DNA of 64,000 nucleotides. Origin: Sphingomonadaceae bacterium OTU29LAMAA1 (GTDB lineage: Bacteria > Pseudomonadota > Alphaproteobacteria > Sphingomonadales > Sphingomonadaceae). The stretch covers positions 2,212,001-2,276,000 of the forward strand of contig CP099617.1 in the NCBI GenBank assembly GCA_024072375.1, given 5' to 3'. Below, piece after piece: positions 26,754 to 37,156 of the stretch (position 1 is its first letter; each line of letters opens with the position of its first letter). The position numbers were made by a program, and so were the translations under genes. The notes under the pieces are model-generated. The model did no database searches, was not told the DNA's origin, and saw only the letters and a list, made by a program, of their open reading frames with translations.

Positions 26754-27623
26754 TCAGCGCGTCGGCTCCGGCGTCGGGCCGCTGTAATCGTAGAAACCGC
26801 GTCCGGTTTTCCGCCCGTACCAGCCGGCCTCGACGTACTTCACCAGCAACGGCGCAGGCCGGAACTTGGGATCGCCGGTCCCCTCGAACAACACCCGCGT
26901 GATCTCCAGACAGGTATCCAGCCCGATGAAGTCCGCCAGCGTCAGCGGCCCCATCGGATGGTTCAGCCCCAGCTGGCACGCGAGATCGATATCGCGGATC
27001 GTCGCAACGCCCTCGCCCAGCGCGAAGATCGCCTCGTTGATCATCGGCATCAGCACGCGGTTGACGATGAAGCCCGGCGCATCGTTGGCGCGGACCACCG
27101 CCTTGCCCAGCCGATCGGCATAATCCTCGATGACCGCAACGGTCGCGTCCGACGTCGCCAGCCCGCGGATCACCTCGATCAGCCCCATCACCGGCACCGG
27201 GTTAAAGAAATGCACGCCGATGAACCGCTGCGGATCGGGCGAGCTCTGCGCCAGCCGCGTGATCGGGATCGACGAGGTGTTCGATGCCAGCACCGCATCC
27301 GCCGCCAGCACCGTGCCGACATCCTTGAAGATCGAGCGCTTGATCTCCTCGCGCTCGGTCGCCGCTTCGATCACCAGGCCGCAATCGCCCATTGTCGCGA
27401 CGCCGGCGACCGGCTCGATCCGCGCAAGCGTCGCATCGCGCGTCGCGGCGTCGATCTTCTCCTTCTCGACCGCGCGGGCGAGCTGTTTGGCGATGCCCGC
27501 CTTGCCGGCCTCGGCACGCTCCTGCGACACGTCGGTGAGGATGACGCGATAGCCCGCCGCCGCCGATACCTGCGCGATACCCGCGCCCATCTGGCCCGCT
27601 CCGATGACTCCGACTGCCCGCAT
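26754..27623 (-). CDS. 3-hydroxybutyryl-CoA (3-hydroxyacyl-CoA) dehydrogenase
   Basis: 289 residues. The N-terminal Rossmann motif is [18 protein letters not shown], catalytic residues fall in [21 protein letters not shown] (His of the dyad) and [15 protein letters not shown], and the C-terminal domain has [19 protein letters not shown]. This is the Hbd/PaaH group, oxidising (S)-3-hydroxybutyryl-CoA with NAD+. ATG at 27623 follows AAGGAGAG at good spacing; longer frames lack conservation. A 48-aa protein follows. The egtD gene ends 60 bases upstream. It could feed butanoate or PHA-related metabolism, though its stereochemistry is opposite to that used by PhaC. Confidence 0.93.
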   Translation of the reverse strand: MRAVGVIGAGQMGAGIAQVSAAAGYRVILTDVSQERAEAGKAGIAKQLARAVEKEKIDAATRDATLARIEPVAGVATMGDCGLVIEAATEREEIKRSIFKDVGTVLAADAVLASNTSSIPITRLAQSSPDPQRFIGVHFFNPVPVMGLIEVIRGLATSDATVAVIEDYADRLGKAVVRANDAPGFIVNRVLMPMINEAIFALGEGVATIRDIDLACQLGLNHPMGPLTLADFIGLDTCLEITRVLFEGTGDPKFRPAPLLVKYVEAGWYGRKTGRGFYDYSGPTPEPTR

Positions 27624-27682
27624 GTCACTCTCCTTGTCCGTTTGCCGCGCCATAGCGTCTTTGACGGGCGCCGCCACCCGGA

Positions 27683-28660
27683 TCAGGGCGCCGGGCGCTC
27701 TGCCTGCGCCTCGGCGAGGTAGAGCGCGAACAGGCCGTCCGGGTCGGTCCATTCGTGGATCGGCGTCCAGCCGCCCGAGCGCAGAAGGATGCGCGCATCG
27801 CGCGATCCGTATTTATGGCTGTTCTCGGTATGCACGCTCTCGCCGGCCGCGAGGGCGAAGGGTCGCCCGTCGACGGTGAATTCGACATCGCGGATAGCGA
27901 CCAGGTGCATCTCGATCCGCGCGCGATCGTCGTTCCAGCGCGCTTCGTGGCGAAAGGCGCCGATCGGTATCGTGCCGTCCAGTTCGCGGTTGATCCGTTC
28001 GAGCAGGTTGAGGTTGAACGCCGCCGTCACGCCGTCCTCGTCGTCATAGGCGGCGACCAGCGTCGCTTCATCCTTGATCCGGTCCATGCCGACCAGCAGC
28101 ATCGCACCCTCGCCCAGCGACGCCCGCATCGTCCGCAGCAGATCGACCGCCATCAACGGGATCATGTTGCCGATCGTCGACCCGGGGAAGAAACCCAGCT
28201 TCGGCGTGTCTGCGACGGTATGCGGCAGCGTGAGCGGCCGCATGAAATCGGCCTCGAACGGCAGCACCAGCAGGTCGGGGAATTGCGCCGACAATAGGCG
28301 CGAGGATTCACGCAGGAAGTCGCCGGAGATATCGATCGGCACATACGCGGACGGCGCGGTGCAGCGCAGCAGCAACGGTGTCTTGACCGACGATCCCGAT
28401 CCGAATTCCACGACCGCGCGTCCGCGCCCGGCGATCTCCGCCACTTCCGGACAAATCCGGTCAAGGATCGCCGTCTCGGTCCGTGTCGGATAATATTCCC
28501 GCAGCGCCGTGATGTCCTCGAACAATTCCGACCCGCGCCGGTCGTAGAACCAGCGGGCCGGAATCGCACGCGGGCGGCGTTCGAGTCCTGCGAGCACGTC
28601 GGCGCGGAACTGCGGATCGGCCAGCCTCTGCTCGCCGTCCTCCATTTCGGGCTTCAACAT
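27683..28660 (-). CDS. egtD: L-histidine N-alpha-methyltransferase (ergothioneine synthesis)
   Basis: 325 residues. EgtD trimethylates histidine to hercynine with SAM. Recognised blocks: [46 protein letters not shown] (SAM motif), [21 protein letters not shown], and the C-terminal [11 protein letters not shown] with [10 protein letters not shown], which forms part of the histidine pocket. The gene starts immediately after the egtB stop (28660/28661), so the pair is one operon in order egtB-egtD. EgtA, EgtC and EgtE are absent here; C-S lyase must come from elsewhere. Confidence 0.94.
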   Translation of the reverse strand: MLKPEMEDGEQRLADPQFRADVLAGLERRPRAIPARWFYDRRGSELFEDITALREYYPTRTETAILDRICPEVAEIAGRGRAVVEFGSGSSVKTPLLLRCTAPSAYVPIDISGDFLRESSRLLSAQFPDLLVLPFEADFMRPLTLPHTVADTPKLGFFPGSTIGNMIPLMAVDLLRTMRASLGEGAMLLVGMDRIKDEATLVAAYDDEDGVTAAFNLNLLERINRELDGTIPIGAFRHEARWNDDRARIEMHLVAIRDVEFTVDGRPFALAAGESVHTENSHKYGSRDARILLRSGGWTPIHEWTDPDGLFALYLAEAQAERPAP

Positions 28661-29914
28661 TCAGAGGTCCTTGGCGAGCCGGACGCCGGTGAATTGCCAG
28701 CGCTGGTGAGGATAGAAGAAATTGCGGTAACTGGCGCGCGCATGGCCGCGCGGGGTGGCGCAACTGCCGCCACGCAGCACGAACTGCCCGCTCATGAACT
28801 TGCCGTTATATTCGCCGACCGCACCCTCGGCCGCACGGAAACCGGGATAGGGGCGGTAGGCGCTGCCCGTCCATTCCCAGACATCGCCGAAGAAGGCGGG
28901 GGCGTTCGCCGCGGGCCGGGGTTCGACGGCACCGGCCCTGTCCATCTGGTTGCCGCCGGCGGCGTCATGGGATTGCGCCGCCGCTTCCCATTCGAACTCG
29001 GTCGGCAAACGCGCGCCGACCCAGCTGGCATAGGCGTCCGCCTCGAAGAAGCTGACGTGCGTCACCGGGGCGGCGGGGTCGATCGGACGGCGGCCGTCGA
29101 GGCCCATGCGCGTCCACGTTCCGTCGCGCTCTTCCCAGTAGAGCGGCGCAACGATGCCTTCTGCCTTCACCCAGGCCCAGCCATCGGCAAGCCAATGGGC
29201 GGGATCGCGGTATCCGCCATCGGCGATGAACGCACTCCATTCGCCGTTGGTGACGGTGCGATCGGCGAGCGCATGGCCGGTCAGCAGCGCGTCATGCCGC
29301 GGCCCTTCGCAGTCGAAGGCGAATCCGTCGCCGTCATGCCCGATCTGCACGATCCCCGCATCGCGTTGGATCCAGCCGATCGGCGCCGGCACCGCCACCG
29401 GCACCTTGGGCGCGGGCGGCCAGATCGCCGGTTCGAGCGGGTTCTCGCCGAACAGGTGCAGCAGATCGGTGACCAGCAGTTCCTGATGCTGCTCCTCGTG
29501 ATGGCATCCCAGCGCGACCAGCTCCAGCGCCACATCCGGCAGGTCGGGCAGCGCCGCCGCCATCGCGGCGTCGACATGGGCGCGATACGCGCGGACCTCG
29601 TCCAGCGTGGGCCGGGTGATCATGCCACGGCGGTCCCGCGCGTGACGGCGCCCTTCCGCTTCGTAATAGCTGTTGAACAGGAACGGGAATCGCTCGTCGT
29701 GCAGTCGATAACCGGGAACATGGTCGCGCAGCACGAACGTCTCGTAAAACCATGTCGTATGCGCAAGATGCCACTTACCCGGTGAAGCGTCGGCCATCGA
29801 CTGTACAGTGGCATCGGCATCCGACAGCGGCTCGGTCAATGCCAATGTCAGGGCACGTACCGCCTGATAGCGGCCTGCCAGTGCCTGACCCGGATTGGGA
29901 GCGACCTTCAGCAT
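28661..29914 (-). CDS. egtB: hercynine sulfoxide synthase EgtB
   Basis: 417 residues, non-haem iron enzyme joining hercynine to a thiol with O2. The N-terminal DinB-like domain carries the iron ligands: His in KWHLAHTTWFYETF and the HHEEQHQELL pair (HxxxH). The C-terminal FGE-sulfatase domain has GPRHDALLTGHALADRTVTNGEW, THVSFFEADAYASWVGARLPTEFEWE, FFGDVWEWTGSAY and QFVLRGGSCATP. ATG at 29914 has GGAGGG about 6 bases upstream and gives MLKVAPNPG. It abuts egtD with no gap. Whether it uses cysteine or gamma-glutamylcysteine is not clear; with no egtC in the window, direct cysteine use is plausible. Confidence 0.93.
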   Translation of the reverse strand: MLKVAPNPGQALAGRYQAVRALTLALTEPLSDADATVQSMADASPGKWHLAHTTWFYETFVLRDHVPGYRLHDERFPFLFNSYYEAEGRRHARDRRGMITRPTLDEVRAYRAHVDAAMAAALPDLPDVALELVALGCHHEEQHQELLVTDLLHLFGENPLEPAIWPPAPKVPVAVPAPIGWIQRDAGIVQIGHDGDGFAFDCEGPRHDALLTGHALADRTVTNGEWSAFIADGGYRDPAHWLADGWAWVKAEGIVAPLYWEERDGTWTRMGLDGRRPIDPAAPVTHVSFFEADAYASWVGARLPTEFEWEAAAQSHDAAGGNQMDRAGAVEPRPAANAPAFFGDVWEWTGSAYRPYPGFRAAEGAVGEYNGKFMSGQFVLRGGSCATPRGHARASYRNFFYPHQRWQFTGVRLAKDL

Positions 29915-30033
29915 GATGGAACCCTCCCCGGGCGTATTAACGCAAGTCAGGAAAGCGCACGAGATCGGAAAGGGTTGCACCGCAAACGCCGGTTCGTACC
30001 GCGAAACGGTAACGATCAGCCATCGACCCGCGG

Positions 30034-30582
30034 TCAGCGGCTGGCGCCCGGCTTCCACAATATGTCGCCGACCGCAGCGGCGTTCACCGCCCGCGCCGCG
30101 ACGAACAGCCAGTCGGACAATCGATTGAGATAGGCCAGCGCCGGTGCGTTCAGCCATTCGACCGCCACCGCGCTCCGTTCCGCACGTCGCACGATCGCAC
30201 GCGCCAGATGCAAAGCCGCAGCGGCGGGATCGCCGCTCGGCAGGACGAAACTGGTCAGTGGCACCAGACCGGCGTTCATCGCATCGATTTCCGCCTCAAG
30301 CCGCGCGACCTGTTCGGGCGTGATCCGCAGCGCGCCCGCCATATCCGCCGGTGTCGCGATGTCCGCACCAAGATCGAACAGGTCGTTCTGGATCACCAGC
30401 AGCCGCACCGCCAGGTCGTGTATGCCTAGCGCCGCCATCGCCACGCCGATCGCACTGTTCGCCTCGTCGACATCGCCGATAGCCGCCATCACCGGCTCCG
30501 CCTTCGACACGCGCGACCCGTCGACCAGACCCGTCGTTCCAGCATCGCCGGTCCGCGTGTAGATGCGATTGAGCTTGACCAT
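30034..30582 (-). CDS. cob(I)yrinic acid a,c-diamide adenosyltransferase, PduO type
   Basis: 182 residues. It transfers adenosyl from ATP to cob(I)alamin to make coenzyme B12. The N-terminal ATP-binding loop IYTRTGDAGTTGLVDG, the GDVDEANSAIG segment, LFDLGADIATP and the late VRRAERSAVAVEWLN and YLNRLSDWLFVAARAVN match the PduO/MMAB family. It starts 8 bases after a small HIG1-like protein gene and lies upstream of egtB with a 119-bp gap. Grouping with B12 pathways is not seen here. Confidence 0.94.
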   Translation of the reverse strand: MVKLNRIYTRTGDAGTTGLVDGSRVSKAEPVMAAIGDVDEANSAIGVAMAALGIHDLAVRLLVIQNDLFDLGADIATPADMAGALRITPEQVARLEAEIDAMNAGLVPLTSFVLPSGDPAAAALHLARAIVRRAERSAVAVEWLNAPALAYLNRLSDWLFVAARAVNAAAVGDILWKPGASR

Positions 30583-30590
30583 CTAACCGA

Positions 30591-30821
30591 TCAGGTACGG
30601 CCGGCCGCGAACAGGATCACCACGACGATCAGGATTGCCAGCGCCTGGAAGAAGATGCGTTGCTGCATCATGCGATTGGACTTCAGCGAAGCAGCCGACG
30701 GCCCCTCGCCGCCACGAACCTGAGCATGGCTTTCCTGAAGGAAGGCTATGACGCCGCGGACCAAAGCGACCACCGTCGCCAGCATCGCCGCGATCAGCAG
30801 AATGACGAGGAACGTGTTCAT
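30591..30821 (-). CDS. small two-helix membrane protein, HIG1-domain-like
   Basis: 76 residues with two membrane helices: TFLVILLIAAMLATVVALVRG at the N-terminus and IFFQALAILIVVVILFAA at the C-terminus, joined by a charged loop containing SLKSNRMMQQRIFFQ. The loop-to-second-helix SNxxMxxRxxxQ pattern is that of HIG1/hypoxia-induced proteins, which associate with respiratory complexes in alphaproteobacteria and mitochondria. It is cotranscribed with the adenosyltransferase gene. The exact role is inferred only from family. Confidence 0.85.
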   Translation of the reverse strand: MNTFLVILLIAAMLATVVALVRGVIAFLQESHAQVRGGEGPSAASLKSNRMMQQRIFFQALAILIVVVILFAAGRT

Positions 30822-30830
30822 GCGTCTTAT

Positions 30831-31694
30831 CTAGGCATCGCGTGCAGTAAAGCCAATGGGAAGTCGCCCCGCGCGCAAACCGGCGGCGAGTTCGACTCCG
30901 TCCACTCCGGCTGCGCGCATGTCGGCCAGCGCAGGCGCGCCGTTGCGCTTGGCCAGCCGCTCGCCATCCGGCCCCAGCAGCAGATCGTGATGACGATAGA
31001 CCGGCGTCGGCAATCTCAGCAGTGCCTGGAGCAGCCGGTGAATATCGGTCGCCCGGAACAGGTCTCGTCCGCGCACCACGTCGGTCACACGCTGCGCCGC
31101 ATCGTCGACCGTCACCGCGAGATGATAGCTCGCCGGCGCATCTTTGCGCGCCAGCACGACATCGCCGAACGCCATCGGCTCGGCAATCTGCGTTCCGGCC
31201 ACCAGATCGGTCCACATCAGCGGCCCCGCATAGGCAACCGCGCCCGCCATATCCAAACGCCACGCGTGCGCGTGCCCCGCCGCAACCCGCGCCGCAGCCG
31301 CCCCCGGATCGAGCCGCCGGCATGTTCCCGGATAGACCAGTCCATCCGGCCCACGATGCGGCGCGCTGACGCTCGCGGCGATATCGGCGCGCGTGCAGAA
31401 GCACGGATAGAGCAACGCCCGCCCCCGCAGATCCGCCAGCGCCCGCTCGTACTCGTCCAGCCGCGCCGACTGTCGTACCACCGGCGCGTCCCACGCGAGT
31501 CCCAGCCAGGCGAGGTCTTCGACGATCCCCGCAACATGCTCCTCACGGCTGCGGGTTCCGTCGATATCCTCGATCCGCAGCAGGAACGCGCCTCCTTCTC
31601 CACGCGCATGATCGTGCGCCTGGATCGCCGCGAAAGCATGACCGAGATGCAGGCGCCCGGTGGGACTCGGCGCGAACCGGCTGACGACACTCAT
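30831..31694 (-). CDS. gluQ: glutamyl-Q tRNA(Asp) synthetase
   Basis: 287 residues, a truncated glutamyl-tRNA synthetase-like enzyme lacking the anticodon-binding domain. It attaches glutamate to queuosine at position 34 of tRNA-Asp. The HIGH motif is SPTGRLHLGHAFAA; zinc ligands appear in LYPCFCTRADI and YPGTCRR; the KMSKS equivalent is LAKRNG. FLLRIEDIDGTRSREE and DDAAQRVTDVVRGRDLF are typical. It lies 9 bases upstream of the HIG1-like gene. The YhhQ queuosine-precursor transporter at 22.9 kb is functionally related but not linked. Confidence 0.93.
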   Translation of the reverse strand: MSVVSRFAPSPTGRLHLGHAFAAIQAHDHARGEGGAFLLRIEDIDGTRSREEHVAGIVEDLAWLGLAWDAPVVRQSARLDEYERALADLRGRALLYPCFCTRADIAASVSAPHRGPDGLVYPGTCRRLDPGAAAARVAAGHAHAWRLDMAGAVAYAGPLMWTDLVAGTQIAEPMAFGDVVLARKDAPASYHLAVTVDDAAQRVTDVVRGRDLFRATDIHRLLQALLRLPTPVYRHHDLLLGPDGERLAKRNGAPALADMRAAGVDGVELAAGLRAGRLPIGFTARDA

Positions 31695-31810
31695 CGCCTT
31701 TCGTCGCCACGATCAACGCAGACCGCTTGACCATCGTCGGTCCGCCGTGCTGTCATACCGGTGTCACTCTCGTGGGCGACACGGCCTGCGGGTAATCCGT
31801 GGGAGGAGCC

Positions 31811-32377
31811 GTGTTTCATCCCGATCTGATCCGTCATCCTGATTCGTGTCCGGCGCTCGTCCTGAACGCGGACTATACGCCCCTGTCCTATTATCCGCTC
31901 AGCGTGTGGCCGTGGCAGACCGCGATCAAGGCGGTATTCCTCGATCGTGTCGATATCGTCGCGCATTACGAACGCGCCGTGCGCAGCCCTACCGCAGAGA
32001 TCAAGCTGCCGTCGGTGATCGCGCTCAAACAATATGTCCGTCCTTCGGCGTTCCCGGCGTTCACCCGCTTCAACCTGTTCCTGCGCGACCGGTTTTCCTG
32101 TCAATATTGCGGCGTAGGTCGCGATCTGACGTTCGACCATGTCGTTCCCCGCGCGCAAGGCGGCCGGACGACGTGGGAAAATGTCGTCACCGCCTGCGCG
32201 CCCTGCAACCTGAAGAAGGGCGGGCGGACGCCAAAACAGGCGCATATGCCGCTCTACGTCGAACCGATCCGGCCGACAAACTGGCATTTGCAGGAACATG
32301 GCCGCGCCTTTCCGCCCAACTATCTCCACGACACGTGGCACGACTGGCTCTACTGGGACGTTGAGCTGGAAGCATGA
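31811..32377 (+). CDS. HNH endonuclease family protein
   Basis: 188 residues. The C-terminal HNH module has two CxxC zinc knuckles: DRFSCQYCG and TACAPCNLKKG, around the catalytic LTFDHVVPRAQGGRTTWENVV (DHV...N). The N-terminal part (PALVLNADYTPLSYYPLSVW) is conserved in a widespread alphaproteobacterial family of unclear job. GTG at 31811 is preferred: GGGAGGAG lies just upstream, and the in-frame GTG at 31799 would start inside that signal. It probably nicks or cleaves DNA. An EF-hand lipoprotein follows 16 bases later. Confidence 0.9.
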   Translation: MFHPDLIRHPDSCPALVLNADYTPLSYYPLSVWPWQTAIKAVFLDRVDIVAHYERAVRSPTAEIKLPSVIALKQYVRPSAFPAFTRFNLFLRDRFSCQYCGVGRDLTFDHVVPRAQGGRTTWENVVTACAPCNLKKGGRTPKQAHMPLYVEPIRPTNWHLQEHGRAFPPNYLHDTWHDWLYWDVELEA

Positions 32378-32393
32378 TCGAAGGGGGTCTGGT

Positions 32394-32846
32394 GTGCACA
32401 AGGTGATGTTGGTGGCCGCACTGGGCGTGGCCTTGGCCGGTTGCGGCTCGCGCGACGACAAGGCGGCGCAGGCGGACGCCAATGCGGCAGGCTTCGTGCC
32501 CCCGGCCGTGACCAGCCGTGTCGATTTCTCCAGCGCGATGGAGCGCCGCTTCCGGAATCTCGATCGCAACGGTGACGACCGGCTCGACCCTTCGGAACTG
32601 CCGCGTCAGGACAGCCGTCTGATGAATCTCGATCGCAACAAGGATGGCGAGATAAGCCTGATCGAATGGGGCGAAGGTACGTTGAAGCGGTTCGACCAGA
32701 TGGATCTCAACCGCGACGGCACGGTCACCTCGGAAGAGGAAAGCGAATGGCGTACCGCCCGCGCCGAGGGCCGCCGCCCCGCAGGTGCGGCGACGCCGCC
32801 AGTGCTCGGTGATACGCTGAGCAATCAGGGTACGACGGCACGGTAA
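32394..32846 (+). CDS. EF-hand domain lipoprotein
   Basis: 150 residues from GTG at 32394, which has AAGGGGG 6 bases upstream. A lipoprotein signal peptide ends in VALAGCGS, so the Cys near residue 18 should be lipidated. Three calcium-loop motifs follow: DRNGDDRLDPSE, DRNKDGEISLIE and DLNRDGTVTSEE, each with Asp/Asn at positions 1, 3 and 5 and Glu at 12. The tail is Pro/Ala-rich. It may bind Ca2+ at the envelope; the partner is unknown. It is next to the HNH gene but not clearly related to it. Confidence 0.85.
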   Translation: MHKVMLVAALGVALAGCGSRDDKAAQADANAAGFVPPAVTSRVDFSSAMERRFRNLDRNGDDRLDPSELPRQDSRLMNLDRNKDGEISLIEWGEGTLKRFDQMDLNRDGTVTSEEESEWRTARAEGRRPAGAATPPVLGDTLSNQGTTAR

Positions 32847-33051
32847 TCCGTCGAGATCGATCGTCTGGACACGCAATTTCCCATCCGGCAAACGCCGGGA
32901 TGGCGGATGGTGGAAGGCCGCGGCAAGGGCGGCGGTGGCTGGTGAAGGACACGATACGACTTGGCCAGTTGCCTCCGCACAACCCCCGCTTCCCGAGGAC
33001 AAACCCCATACCCGGTTGACCCCGCAGCTACCGCAGCGCAGCATATCGCGC

Positions 33052-35736
<2,685 letters not shown>

Positions 35737-35754
35737 AAACACTCACCCTCCCAC

Positions 35755-35788
35755 CGTCATGCCAGCGCAGGCTGGCATCTCCCGCGGC
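35755..35788. repeat. hairpin repeat copy 1 (upstream of GIY-YIG gene)
   Basis: The core is the perfect hairpin ATGCCAGC-GCAG-GCTGGCAT at 35759-35778, inside CGTCAT...CATCTCCCGC. It is 19 bases after the ppc stop and just before the GIY-YIG gene. A second, decayed copy in the same orientation lies at 36129-36161 after that gene. The motif resembles common dispersed repeats in sphingomonad genomes. Confidence 0.75.
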
Positions 35789-35799
35789 TCCATCCTGAA

Positions 35800-36084
35800 A
35801 TGGGCGGTAGGGTCTACATCATGGCGAGCAAGCCACACGGCATGCTCTACATCGGCGTGACCGGCTATCTCGCCGCCCGCGTAGAGCAGCACCGCCGCGA
35901 CATCGGCTCGGCCTTCTGCCGCCGCTACGGGATCGAGACGCTGGTTTACGCGGAGCCCGCCGAACGCATCGAAGTCGCCATCGCCCGAGAAAATATCCTG
36001 AAAGCCTGGAAACGCGAGTGGAAAATCTGCCTGATCGAAACCGCCAACCCTGAGTGGTTGGACCTGTTCGACACGATCGCCTGA
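35800..36084 (+). CDS. GIY-YIG family endonuclease
   Basis: 94 residues. The GIY-YIG core is VYIMASKPHGMLYIGVTGYL, with the family Arg in the following helix region (EQHRRDIGSAFCRRYG) and the later Glu in ARENILKAWKREWK, which would hold the metal. It belongs to the short UvrC-N-terminal-like group often present in several copies per genome. ATG at 35800. It is bracketed by two hairpin repeats in the same orientation, which hints at a link between nuclease and repeat. DNA target unknown. The base composition matches neighbours. Confidence 0.88.
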   Translation: MGGRVYIMASKPHGMLYIGVTGYLAARVEQHRRDIGSAFCRRYGIETLVYAEPAERIEVAIARENILKAWKREWKICLIETANPEWLDLFDTIA

Positions 36085-36128
36085 GGCGAAAGGCCCCAAC
36101 CTGCACTGAGGGGACAACTTCTTCTAAA

Positions 36129-36161
36129 CGTCACCCCAGCAAAGGCTAGGTCTCCCGCCGC
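36129..36161. repeat. hairpin repeat copy 2 (downstream of GIY-YIG gene)
   Basis: CGTCACCCCAGC...TCTCCCGCCGC matches copy 1 at 35755-35788 across most positions, with a 1-base deletion and changes that weaken the stem (CCCAGC against GCTAGG). It begins 44 bases after the GIY-YIG stop. The same orientation as copy 1 gives a direct-repeat bracket of about 0.4 kb around the gene. Confidence 0.6.
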
Positions 36162-36197
36162 AAACCCACGAACCCGACCAAACCGCCCGAACACCAC

Positions 36198-36593
36198 CTA
36201 CGCCAAAAACGGTGCCGCCACCTCCGGACGCACCCGCAGCAACCGCCCCGTCGCGCGCTCCAGTAGCGCCCAGGTCGTCACCGCCTCCACCTTCACCTTA
36301 CCGTCAGCCCCCAGAAACCGCACGTGGCGATCGAACCGCGCGCCTTTCGGCGGCTCCGGCACCCACGTCTCGCCCGTCACCGTCTCGCCCGCCGACACGT
36401 TCCCGCGATAGTCGATCTCATGCCGGGTCACGACCCACACCAGCGTATCGACATGCTCCACCGGCGCCACCGCCTGCCAATGCGCGACCGCGATCTGCTG
36501 GATCCACTGGACCCACACCGCATTGTTGACGTGGCCGAGTTCGTCGATATCCTCTGCGGCGGCGGTGATCGCCAGTGTGAAGCGCCCGCTCAT
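36198..36593 (-). CDS. acyl-CoA thioesterase, hotdog fold (YbgC-like)
   Basis: 131 residues. The hotdog N-terminal segment IDELGHVNNAVWVQWIQQIAVAHW has the DxxGHVNN form with catalytic Asp and the long central helix. The following strands are VVTRHEIDYRGNVSAGETVTGETWV and FDRHVRFLGADGKVKVEAVTTWALL. It probably hydrolyses short or medium acyl-CoA. ATG at 36593 overlaps the DedA stop by 4 bases (ATGA region), so it is coupled to DedA and the upstream peptidase. Substrate unknown. Confidence 0.87.
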   Translation of the reverse strand: MSGRFTLAITAAAEDIDELGHVNNAVWVQWIQQIAVAHWQAVAPVEHVDTLVWVVTRHEIDYRGNVSAGETVTGETWVPEPPKGARFDRHVRFLGADGKVKVEAVTTWALLERATGRLLRVRPEVAAPFLA

Positions 36594-37156
36594 GCGTCGC
36601 GGCTCCGCCACCAGCGCACCGCGCCGAACACCGCGCCCAGCACGATCGCCGCGAGCGCGACCCACAGCCATTGCCGGCCATGCGGGCGATAGCGACCGAG
36701 CAGCTCCGCAACGCCGGTGCCGAACACATAGCCCAGGCCGGTGAACAGCGTTGCCCACACCGCCGCCGACGCCGCGTTGATGCACAGGAACGTGCGCGTC
36801 GGCACGTGGCTGGTGCCGATCGCGATCGGGCTGACCGTGCGCAGCCCGTAGAGGAAGCGGAAGGCGAAGATGAAGCCGATCGGATGCCGCTCCAGCGTCT
36901 GCAACGCCTTGGCAAAGGCGGGCTTGCCCTGCGCGCGTTTGACCCAGCGATGCTCGCGGAAGCGGCGGCCGGCGGCGAAGAACGCCTGGTCCGCGACGAA
37001 CGAGCCGGCCGCCGCCGCGACCATCGTGCCGGGCAGCGACAGCAATCCCTCATGCGCGAACAGCCCGCCGGCGAGCACCATCGTCTCGCCTTCGATCCCC
37101 GCACCGAGGAATACCGCGGCCAGCCCATATTGGGCGATGAGCGCCTCGATCGTCAG
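36590..37156 (-). CDS. DedA/VTT-family membrane protein with apparent non-canonical start
   Basis: 188 residues if begun at CTG 37156, whose bases overlap the TGA of the upstream peptidase (CTGA). The frame upstream of the first ATG (37081) clearly encodes family sequence: LTIEALIAQYGLAAVFLGAG then IEGETMVLAGG, the expected DedA opening. No ATG, GTG or TTG lies in frame between 37081 and the peptidase coding end. DedA hallmarks follow: ETMVLAGGLFAHEG, GSFVADQAFFAAGRR and FRFLYGLRTVSPIAIGTSHV. DedA proteins are inner-membrane lipid scramblases or undecaprenyl-phosphate/antiporter-linked factors. The CTG start is an inference. Confidence 0.8.
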   Translation of the reverse strand: MTIEALIAQYGLAAVFLGAGIEGETMVLAGGLFAHEGLLSLPGTMVAAAAGSFVADQAFFAAGRRFREHRWVKRAQGKPAFAKALQTLERHPIGFIFAFRFLYGLRTVSPIAIGTSHVPTRTFLCINAASAAVWATLFTGLGYVFGTGVAELLGRYRPHGRQWLWVALAAIVLGAVFGAVRWWRSRDA

